Under the pieces are notes generated by a model. That model did no database searches and was not told where the DNA came from. It worked only from the letters and a program-made list of their open reading frames with translations. Shown here in pieces: positions 1-7,273 of a DNA stretch of 64,000 bases; the first letter of the stretch is position 1; every line of letters begins with the position of its first letter. Source of the stretch: DASRQK01 sp040392005 (lineage in GTDB: Bacteria; Bacteroidota; Bacteroidia; Sphingobacteriales; Sphingobacteriaceae); assembly GCA_040392005.1 (NCBI GenBank), contig JBEBWT010000002.1, positions 1 to 64,000 of the forward strand. Reading direction: 5' to 3'. Both the position numbers and the translations under genes were made by a program.

Positions 1-160
1 TTTTGGTTTTACGGTCGCGGTAAGCGTACTGTAAACCTTTTTCTACTGTGTTTTTTGCAACGGTATAAACCTTGCTGCGTGATCCGAAATAGCCTTTGGC
101 CATTTTCAAGATCCTCTTCCGTCTTCTTCTCGAAGCTACTGCGTTAACCGAACGTGGCAT
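1..160 (-). CDS. rplT: 50S ribosomal protein L20 (partial, N-terminal part)
   Basis: Ribosomal protein L20 binds 23S rRNA early in large-subunit assembly. Only the first 53 or so codons lie in the window; the gene runs off the left edge. The translation opens with MPRSVNAVASRRRRKR and then KMAKGYFGSRSKVY, the typical very basic L20 N-terminus. ATG at 160-158. It is the last visible gene of the minus-strand order thrS-infC-rpmI-rplT, which is widely conserved in bacteria. In several bacteria L20 represses this operon; no leader structure was identified here. Confidence 0.95.
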   Translation of the reverse strand, partial: MPRSVNAVASRRRRKRILKMAKGYFGSRSKVYTVAKNTVEKGLQYAYRDRKTK

Positions 161-253
161 AATTTTCTAATTTTTGATAGAAGGCGCTGTGTTTCTCAAC
201 AGACTTACGACCTCATACCTGGTCAAATAATAATGTAAATTAATGTGTAATCC

Positions 254-454
254 TTACTTACCGATCGCCAGCATGCGCTTGACATTGCCCATATCCGCAT
301 CGGATACCAGGCTGGTCTGGGTAAGGTTACGTTTGCGTTTTGTGCTCTTCTTTGTCAGAATGTGGCTTTTGAACGCATTCTTTCTTGCAATTTTACCTGT
401 TCCAGTAAGCTTGAAACGCTTTTTTGCACTGGAATTGGTTTTCACTTTTGGCAT
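254..454 (-). CDS. rpmI: 50S ribosomal protein L35
   Basis: Small basic protein of the large ribosomal subunit, 66 residues, the usual length. It opens with MPKVKTNSSAKKRFKLTGTG, the family signature, and contains the HILTKKSTKRKRNL segment that follows it in L35 proteins. It lies 39 bases downstream of infC and about 93 bases upstream of rplT on the same strand, so co-transcription is likely. Confidence 0.97.
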   Translation of the reverse strand: MPKVKTNSSAKKRFKLTGTGKIARKNAFKSHILTKKSTKRKRNLTQTSLVSDADMGNVKRMLAIGK

Positions 455-493
455 AATCTGCTAAATTTATATATCAATCCTTGTTAGATTCAA

Positions 494-1066
494 TTATTTT
501 TTGACAGTCGCTTTCGGGGCCACCGTCAGAAACATCCGTTTCCCCTCCAATTTGGGAAGCAGTTCCACTTTTCCGTAATCTTCAAGAGCCTGGGCAAATT
601 TCAGCAACAGGATTTCACCCTGTTCCTTATAAACAATGGCACGCCCCTTGAAATGGACATAAGCCCTCACCTTCTCTCCGGCCTCCAGAAACTTGATGGC
701 ATGCTTGAGCTTGAACTCAAAGTCATGGTCATTGGTATTCGGACCGAAACGGATCTCCTTGATCACAGTCTGCTTGGCATTTGCCTTGATTTCCTTTTGT
801 TTCTTTTTCTGTTCGTAAACAAACTTGCTGTAATCAATGATTTTGCAGACTGGAGGTACGGCATTGGGTGAAATCTCTACCAAATCCAATTCCAGTTCAT
901 CCGCCAGCTCCAGGGCTTTCCTGGTTGGGAAAACACCCTGCTCCACATTATCACCGACCAGACGCACCTCTGGTACGCGAATAAATTCATTGATCCGGTG
1001 ATCCGGCTCTTTCTTTTTAAAGGGTGGCCTCGGCCCCCTTGCTCCTGCTGGTTTCTTTAATGCCAA
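494..1066 (-). CDS. infC: translation initiation factor IF-3, non-ATG start
   Basis: IF-3 binds the 30S subunit, keeps it apart from 50S and proofreads start codon and initiator tRNA. 190 residues: a short basic N-terminal extension, then HRINEFIRVPEVRLVGDN, the ELDLVEISPNAVPPVCKI segment of the N-domain, a lysine-rich linker and a C-domain with KEIRFGPNTNDHDFEFK. No ATG precedes the conserved N-domain. The first usable start is TTG at 1066-1064, ten bases after the thrS stop. Non-AUG starts are a known property of infC in other bacteria (AUU in Escherichia coli), where IF-3 limits its own translation; the same control is inferred here. Confidence 0.96.
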   Translation of the reverse strand: MALKKPAGARGPRPPFKKKEPDHRINEFIRVPEVRLVGDNVEQGVFPTRKALELADELELDLVEISPNAVPPVCKIIDYSKFVYEQKKKQKEIKANAKQTVIKEIRFGPNTNDHDFEFKLKHAIKFLEAGEKVRAYVHFKGRAIVYKEQGEILLLKFAQALEDYGKVELLPKLEGKRMFLTVAPKATVKK

Positions 1067-1076
1067 ACGACTCTGA

Positions 1077-3005
1077 TTAAACGGTTATTTCTTTTATTAT
1101 TAATTCTTTAAACTCCTCAACAGTCATGCTGCCCAAATCTCCGACCCCATGCTTCCTGACAGAAACTGTGCCAGTTTCTTCTTCCTTTTCCCCAAAAATA
1201 AGCATGTAGGGAAGTTTTTTGACTTCCGCATCACGTATCTTGCGTCCGACTTTTTCGTCCCGTAAGTCAATAAGGCCACGAATATCGGAATTATTGAGCG
1301 ATTCTAAAAGTTTTTTTGCAGATTCCTCATATTTTTCGGATACCGGCAGCACGATAAACTGATCCGGAGCGAGCCATAATGGGAACTGACCGGCACAATG
1401 TTCAATCAACACGGCGACAAAGCGTTCCATCGATCCGAAGGGTGCCCGGTGGATCATCACAGGCCGGTGTTTGGTATTGTCACTGCCGGTGTATTCCAAT
1501 TCAAAGCGTTCCGGCAGGTTGTAATCTACCTGGATGGTACCCAATTGCCATTTACGTCCCAGTGCATCCCTGACCATAAAGTCCAGTTTCGGTCCATAGA
1601 AAGCAGCCTCTCCCAATTCCACCGTGGTGTTCAGGCCCTTTTCCTGTGCAGCCTCGATAATTGCCTGTTCTGCCAGAGCCCAGTTTTCATCAGACCCTAT
1701 ATATTTTGACTTATTGTCCGGATCACGCAATGAAATCTGTGAGGTATATTCCTCAAAACCGAGCGCTGAAAATACATACAGCACCAGGTCGATCACTTTC
1801 TTGAATTCATCCTTGACCTGATCGGGCCGGCAAAACAGATGTGCATCATCCTGGGTAAAGCCGCGGACCCTTGTCAATCCATGCAATTCTCCGCTCTGCT
1901 CATAACGATATACAGTGCCAAATTCAGCAAAACGTACCGGCAGATCCTTATAGGACCTGGGCTTGGTCTTGTAAATCTCGCAGTGGTGCGGACAGTTCAT
2001 TGGTTTGAGGAAAAATTCCTCCCCCTCCTGTGGGGTTTTGATGGGCTGGAATGAATCGCTGCCGTATTTTTCATAATGTCCGGAAGTCACATACAGTGCC
2101 TTGTGCCCAATATGCGGAGTGACCACTGGTTCGTAACCCGCAGCCAACTGGGCTTTTTGGAGAAAATCCATCAATTTCTGACGAAGTCTTGCTCCTTTTG
2201 GCAGCCATAGGGGCAGTCCCATTCCCACTTTTTCCGAGAAAGCGAATAACTCCAGTTCCCGGCCCAGTTTCCGGTGATCCCGTTTTTTGGCCTCCTCGAT
2301 CATTTGCAGATATTCGGTCAATTCGCTGGCTTTTGGGAAAGTAACCCCATAAATCCGGGTCAGTTGTTTGCGGGACTCATCCCCCCGCCAATAAGCACCG
2401 GCGACATTGGTCAGCTTCACCGCCTTAATAAACCCGGTATTGGGAATATGGGGGCCGCGGCACAGATCCGTAAAATCGCCCTGTGTGTAAAAGGTGATAG
2501 TGCCATCGGCCAGATCCTTGATCAGGTCCAGTTTGTACTCATCCCCTTTTTTGGTAAAATAATCCACGGCCTCCGGTTTGGAAACGGGGCGGCGTTCAAA
2601 GTTGGATTTCTGACGGGCCAATTCCATTATTTTGTCCTCGATCTGCTTGAAATCGTCCGACGAAAATTCCCTGTCCCCAAAGTCCACATCATAGTAAAAT
2701 CCGGTTTCTATGGCCGGACCGATCCCGAATTTGATACCCGGATACAAGGCTTCCAGCGCCTCGGCCATTAGGTGGGCGGAAGAATGCCAGAAAGTTGATT
2801 TGCCTTCGGTATCGTTCCAGGTCAGCAGGCGCAGCGTTGCATCCTGCTCAATGGGCCGGCTGGCATCCCATACCTCGCCGTTCACTTCGGCTGCCAATAC
2901 ATTTCTTGCTAATCCTTCGGAGATGGAACGGGCGACATCCATCGCAGTGGTTCCCTTGTCGAACTGACGGCTTGATCCGTCAGGTAATGTGATGTTGACA
3001 ATCAT
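1077..3005 (-). CDS. thrS: threonine--tRNA ligase
   Basis: Class II aminoacyl-tRNA synthetase that charges tRNA-Thr in the cytoplasm. 642 residues, normal length. Order: TGS domain (about 1-62), editing domain with HSSAH at 74-78 and CRGPHIPNTG near 183, catalytic core with motif 2 region MNCPHHCEIY and the motif 3 segment HRAPFGSMERF, then an anticodon-binding domain from about residue 540. First gene of the thrS-infC-rpmI-rplT order; a further 133 bases separate it from the PEP carboxylase gene upstream. Nothing unusual in the sequence. Confidence 0.98.
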   Translation of the reverse strand: MIVNITLPDGSSRQFDKGTTAMDVARSISEGLARNVLAAEVNGEVWDASRPIEQDATLRLLTWNDTEGKSTFWHSSAHLMAEALEALYPGIKFGIGPAIETGFYYDVDFGDREFSSDDFKQIEDKIMELARQKSNFERRPVSKPEAVDYFTKKGDEYKLDLIKDLADGTITFYTQGDFTDLCRGPHIPNTGFIKAVKLTNVAGAYWRGDESRKQLTRIYGVTFPKASELTEYLQMIEEAKKRDHRKLGRELELFAFSEKVGMGLPLWLPKGARLRQKLMDFLQKAQLAAGYEPVVTPHIGHKALYVTSGHYEKYGSDSFQPIKTPQEGEEFFLKPMNCPHHCEIYKTKPRSYKDLPVRFAEFGTVYRYEQSGELHGLTRVRGFTQDDAHLFCRPDQVKDEFKKVIDLVLYVFSALGFEEYTSQISLRDPDNKSKYIGSDENWALAEQAIIEAAQEKGLNTTVELGEAAFYGPKLDFMVRDALGRKWQLGTIQVDYNLPERFELEYTGSDNTKHRPVMIHRAPFGSMERFVAVLIEHCAGQFPLWLAPDQFIVLPVSEKYEESAKKLLESLNNSDIRGLIDLRDEKVGRKIRDAEVKKLPYMLIFGEKEEETGTVSVRKHGVGDLGSMTVEEFKELIIKEITV

Positions 3006-3138
3006 TTACAACTATGATTTAATTTATAAAATAATACTTGAACCCTATTCTGGGTTTTGTAGCCACACTACGAGAGTGACTGATTTTCGGTTGCAAAGAT
3101 ACGAAAAATTATGCAGGATTTCAATTCCGTCTCCCGAA

Positions 3139-5667
3139 TTATGCCAGATTCCGGCCAGCATTTACCACCCCATACACTGTGCGAGCCACCAGTTTCTCGT
3201 ACACCGCACGTTTTTCTGTACCGATTTCTCCTTTGTTCAATACCCGGATGGCATAATGCTGGATAATCAGCAGTGGTAATATAATCCGTTCGCGCGCAAG
3301 TATGGAAGACCGCTCTACCGGATAGTTTTCCATTAACCTGTTCATACCGCTCAATTTGAGCAGGTAACTGTTGGTGAGTTCAAATTCATCCCGGAGCTCT
3401 TTCCAGAATGTCCCGAACACCGGATCGTACTGCATGTATGCTGTGATGTCAAAATTCGATTTGGTCATCGACATCATACAGTTGTCAATGATGGTGCTGA
3501 ACATTCCGGAGGTCTCATACAGATTTTTAATGATGGGCCACAAATGATTGTCCTCCGCCCACTTCAAAGCGGTCCCCACACCATAAAAGCCCGGAATATT
3601 CTGCTGCAACTGGCTCCAGGCGGTTACAAAACTGATCGCACGCAAATCTTCCAGGCGGAGCTCCCTGTCCGAATTTCTTTTGACCGGCCGGCTGCTGATA
3701 TTGATAGAGGACAAAATCCTGAGCGGACTCAAAACCTCCAGGTATTTCAGAAATAAAGGGCCCTGTCTTAACGCCAAAAACTTACGGTAGCTCTCTCTGG
3801 CCATCTGATCGATCACTTGCTTTTGCTGAGGCGTCAGGGTATCTCCCTCTTTTTGTTTGAGTTCTGAGATCATACCCGCATGCAGTAATTGCTCAATATT
3901 ATACCTGGCCGTATCCAGGGAACCATACTGACTGCTGATCGTCTGTCCCTGGATCGTCAATTGGATATGCTTGTTTTCAATCTCTCTCCCCATTGAAGAA
4001 TAAAAGCGCTGCGTTTTTCCACCGCCCCGTGCCGGAGGCCCCCCACGCCCATCAAAAAACACCAGTGCAACCCCATGTTCGCGCGCGATTGTCGTCAATT
4101 CCACTTTTGCCTTATAGATGGACCAGTTGGCCATCAGGTATCCCCCATCTTTTGTACTATCGGAAAAACCGAGCATGATCGTCTGCCGGTTACCTCTGTT
4201 CTTTAAGTGGGCCGCATACAACTCATTGGTGTATAAGGATTTCATTACTTCTGCAGCCACCTGCAAATCATCCACTGTCTCAAACAGGGGGACAAAATCC
4301 ATGCTCAGCGCTCTTTTTGTCCAGCCCTGCCACAGGAAAAGCTGGACAAGCCCCAGTATATCGGATGCTTTCTGGCAATTGCTGATGATAAAACGCTGTA
4401 CCGCACGTTCGCTGCCGGATTGTTGTATTTCTTTGATGAGCCGGATTACCTCAATGGTGTCTTTGACCAGGGGATCTGTCTCCAGATCTGGATCCAGCAG
4501 GTCTTCGGAAAATGCAACTGCTGCCTGTGCGGGGTATTTCCGGGCCAGATGTTCAAGGGTATTGCGTAGAGCGGAACTGTCCTGACGAATATCCAGCGTC
4601 GCAAAGTAGCAGCCAAAAGCATTCACTTTGTGGATGAGATCATCGACCAATTCGACAAACAAGCCTTCGTGTTCGGTGTTTAACACCTGTTTTATTGCGT
4701 TCAGGTTTTCCAGTATCCGGCTCGTCTCATCCTGTGGTTTTTCCGATGGATTGAAACTGTTCTCATAAAACAGGTCCTGCAATCTGGCCAGATATTCCTC
4801 CACTCCACGGAATGTAATTCTGCGTTTGACCACCCGGAAATCCCGGTAATAGCAACGGAACAGGATGGTACGCAGCAAGGAGGAAACTTTTTTGGTACTC
4901 TCCCAGGTCACATTGGGATTGCCATCCCGATCCCCTCCCGGCCAGAATCCCAGTTCGATCAGTTTTTTCGCAGTATAACCTTCATCCTCCAATTCGGATT
5001 CGATCCGGTGCTGAATATCTGATGCCACTTTGTAAAATACATTTTCCAGATACCATGCCAGACTGGCTGCCTCATCCACGGGGCTGGGTTTCTGCTTATT
5101 GATAAACGGAGTTTTCCCCAATTGGTGGAGCAGAAGATTGATATTCGGGATATCATTGATCTTGAAAGCATCGATCAGATCGTTGATGATTCCCAGGACC
5201 GCACCGGGATAGAACTGTGTGGGGTGCGCCGTCAGTACCAATCTCACTGAAAAATCCTGTAATTTGCCGGCAATCTGCCTGATAAGCTCCGGATCACCGG
5301 AGGCAGACCTGAACAGGGTTTCCAATCCTTCAATACCATCATCCTTCCGGAGTTTTCTGAATGACGAATCTTCAATGGCATCAAATAACACGACCTGACG
5401 CTCGATATACTGCACGATCCTGAACAGAAAATCAACCCGGTCTTCTTCCTGCACATATTGTTCATATTGTCCGAAAAAGCTGTCGATAATATCCTCGGGG
5501 GTGAGATGCTGCTCTACTCCGCTCTTGCAATGTGTGCTGAAAAACGGAAGAATGGTACCCGTTTGCTGTACCCGCTGGAAAGGCAACGCCAGGAAAAGAC
5601 TCTTGAACAAGTCAAAGCGAGTCAGTACCTCATTTTCAAAAATGGCCTGTTTCTGTCTTGATTTCAT
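3139..5667 (-). CDS. ppc: phosphoenolpyruvate carboxylase
   Basis: Carboxylates PEP to oxaloacetate, replenishing the TCA cycle. 842 residues, slightly shorter than the E. coli enzyme. The active-site segment VLTAHPTQ is at 144-151 (His148), the GFWPGGDRDGNP segment follows near 240, and FSDSTKDGGYLMANW lies near 510. The glycine-rich mobile loop reads FFDGRGGPPARGGGKT, whereas plant and enterobacterial enzymes have FHGRGGxxGRGGGP. My recollection is that Bacteroidota enzymes share this variant, so it is likely still active. A PEP carboxykinase at 47549-49159 catalyses the opposite net direction. Confidence 0.95.
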   Translation of the reverse strand: MKSRQKQAIFENEVLTRFDLFKSLFLALPFQRVQQTGTILPFFSTHCKSGVEQHLTPEDIIDSFFGQYEQYVQEEDRVDFLFRIVQYIERQVVLFDAIEDSSFRKLRKDDGIEGLETLFRSASGDPELIRQIAGKLQDFSVRLVLTAHPTQFYPGAVLGIINDLIDAFKINDIPNINLLLHQLGKTPFINKQKPSPVDEAASLAWYLENVFYKVASDIQHRIESELEDEGYTAKKLIELGFWPGGDRDGNPNVTWESTKKVSSLLRTILFRCYYRDFRVVKRRITFRGVEEYLARLQDLFYENSFNPSEKPQDETSRILENLNAIKQVLNTEHEGLFVELVDDLIHKVNAFGCYFATLDIRQDSSALRNTLEHLARKYPAQAAVAFSEDLLDPDLETDPLVKDTIEVIRLIKEIQQSGSERAVQRFIISNCQKASDILGLVQLFLWQGWTKRALSMDFVPLFETVDDLQVAAEVMKSLYTNELYAAHLKNRGNRQTIMLGFSDSTKDGGYLMANWSIYKAKVELTTIAREHGVALVFFDGRGGPPARGGGKTQRFYSSMGREIENKHIQLTIQGQTISSQYGSLDTARYNIEQLLHAGMISELKQKEGDTLTPQQKQVIDQMARESYRKFLALRQGPLFLKYLEVLSPLRILSSINISSRPVKRNSDRELRLEDLRAISFVTAWSQLQQNIPGFYGVGTALKWAEDNHLWPIIKNLYETSGMFSTIIDNCMMSMTKSNFDITAYMQYDPVFGTFWKELRDEFELTNSYLLKLSGMNRLMENYPVERSSILARERIILPLLIIQHYAIRVLNKGEIGTEKRAVYEKLVARTVYGVVNAGRNLA

Positions 5668-5687
5668 CTATTTATTTTTTTTGTAAA

Positions 5688-7139
5688 TCACATTGAACTT
5701 GCGGTATGTTCCATAATTTCAATGGCTGTTCTGATCTCCCGGACGGAGAGGCTCCCAAAACCCATTCTCACCCCGCTGCCAAGCCGGGATTGATAGAGCA
5801 GATAAGGAGGGATATGGAGCCCTTCTCTTGCGCATGATCTGCTGAACCGCATGAGATTGATCGTCTCCGGCCAATTGGTCCAGATGGCCAATCCACCACT
5901 GGGTACCTGAAAATCTATAAGATGGCCCAGTCTGGAAACCAGATCACAGGCCATCTGATCCCTTCTTTTCCGGTATTCAAGGGTGCATTGTCTGAGATAA
6001 CTGTAAATTTCACCTTCAGCAATCATCTCTCCCATGGCCATTTCCCCCAACACATCCCCGAACCTATCCATCAGGTTCTGCAATTTTTCCATTTCGGAAA
6101 TCAGGGGATCCGGGGCGACAACAAAGCCTGAACGAAAGGCCGAAGGCAGGGTCTGGCCGAAAGTACCCACATAGACCACCATCCCACGGGTATCAAGGGC
6201 AGCCAATGGCAGCAGCGGCCCCTCATCGGTATAATTGAAGTCGTAATCCAGATCGTCTTCCAGAATGATGAAACCGTATTTTTCGGCCAGATTGAGCAAG
6301 GCCAACCGCCTTTCCGGACTGAGACTTACCGTGGTGGGATAATGATAATGTGGGGTGAGGTAAACCATGCGAATTTTCTGCTGTCGGCACAACTTTTCCA
6401 GCGCACCCACATGGAGCCCCTGTTCATCGGTCGGGACTGTCAATATCCGGGCTCCGGTTTTCTGTAATATCATGTTGGCCGCAAAATATCCGGGATTTCC
6501 CACCACTACCTGATCTCCGGCATTGAGCAGTGTTTCAGCCACGATATAGGCCGCCAGTTCCTGATTCCTGGTCACCAGGATCTGTCCGGTACCGGCTCCC
6601 AATCCCCGTGTACGGTTGAGATAATTGCAAAGGTTTTCCCGGTAATAACCTCTCGCGGCAGGGCTCCCGGCACTCAGTTTTTGTAGGGTGCCCCTTCGTT
6701 TCATGTTGATATGAAAGAGCCTGGCCAGATAGTCCATATGGGTCAGCCGCATATCCGGCAATCCATCATCCATCCGTACCGGAGCCAGGCCGCTCGTATA
6801 GGGATTATCCAACATCGCTTTTTTATGGAAATAGAACCCGGCATTTTTGGGAAATCCGCTTCGGGTCTCCGCCTGCTGGTTTTGTGGACTTTTTTGCACG
6901 AATGTCCCCTGGCAGGGCCTGGAAACGATCCATCCCTGAGATTCAAGTATCTGGAAGCTGTTGCTGACCGTATTGCGGTGCAGACCGACCAGTTGTGCCA
7001 GTTTACGGGCGCCGGGCAGCTTGGTTCCTTCGGGAATATATCCCTTCTGAATGGCATCTGCCAATTGCACGGATACCTGCAGATACACCGGAGAAGAGGA
7101 TTTGCGGTCTATTTTTATATATGTGTTGTAGGGAATCAA
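5688..7139 (-). CDS. MocR/GntR-family regulator with aminotransferase-like domain lacking the PLP lysine
   Basis: 483 residues. A GntR-type winged helix (about 15-82, with GARKLAQLVGLHRNTVSNSF) is fused to a fold-type I aminotransferase-like domain (about 115-480). Proteins of this MocR family sense PLP or PLP adducts and control vitamin B6, GABA or taurine genes. Conserved pieces are present: NPGYFA, TPHYHYPTTVSLSPERR and ILEDDLDYDFNY. The segment that normally reads GTFSKTL reads GTFGQTL; the codon at 6155-6153 is CAG, so Gln329 replaces the Schiff-base lysine. The start is TTG at 7139-7137, because an in-frame stop lies four codons upstream. It is divergent from the TonB-dependent receptor and probably regulates it; effector unknown. 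Confidence 0.88.
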   Translation of the reverse strand: MIPYNTYIKIDRKSSSPVYLQVSVQLADAIQKGYIPEGTKLPGARKLAQLVGLHRNTVSNSFQILESQGWIVSRPCQGTFVQKSPQNQQAETRSGFPKNAGFYFHKKAMLDNPYTSGLAPVRMDDGLPDMRLTHMDYLARLFHINMKRRGTLQKLSAGSPAARGYYRENLCNYLNRTRGLGAGTGQILVTRNQELAAYIVAETLLNAGDQVVVGNPGYFAANMILQKTGARILTVPTDEQGLHVGALEKLCRQQKIRMVYLTPHYHYPTTVSLSPERRLALLNLAEKYGFIILEDDLDYDFNYTDEGPLLPLAALDTRGMVVYVGTFGQTLPSAFRSGFVVAPDPLISEMEKLQNLMDRFGDVLGEMAMGEMIAEGEIYSYLRQCTLEYRKRRDQMACDLVSRLGHLIDFQVPSGGLAIWTNWPETINLMRFSRSCAREGLHIPPYLLYQSRLGSGVRMGFGSLSVREIRTAIEIMEHTASSM

Positions 7140-7184
7140 CGGATGGCTTTATATGGAATCATAGCGGCAAATTTGTCAAAATCT

Positions 7185-7220
7185 AAACTGGACTATCTAT
7201 AAAATTAAAACTGGCACATG
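7185..7220 (+). promoter_or_regulatory. candidate MocR operator: direct repeat of AAACTGG
   Basis: Two direct copies, AAACTGGACTAT (7185-7196) and AAACTGGCACAT (7208-7219), start 23 bases apart, close to two helical turns, in the region between the divergent MocR gene and the TonB receptor. The first copy contains CTGGACT, the core of the CTGGACYTAA repeat recognised by the MocR protein TauR in Rhodobacter; that comparison is from memory. That the adjacent regulator binds here is inference. Confidence 0.45.
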
Positions 7221-7273
7221 ATAAATTGAATGCAAGATACGATTTTTGCCATCAATTCATTTTATATTTTGAT

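Noticed and set aside
7212..7228. TGGCAC upstream of the TonB receptor as a sigma-54 -24 element
   Set aside because: No GC at the -12 position with correct spacing; the bases are better explained as part of the CTGG direct repeat.
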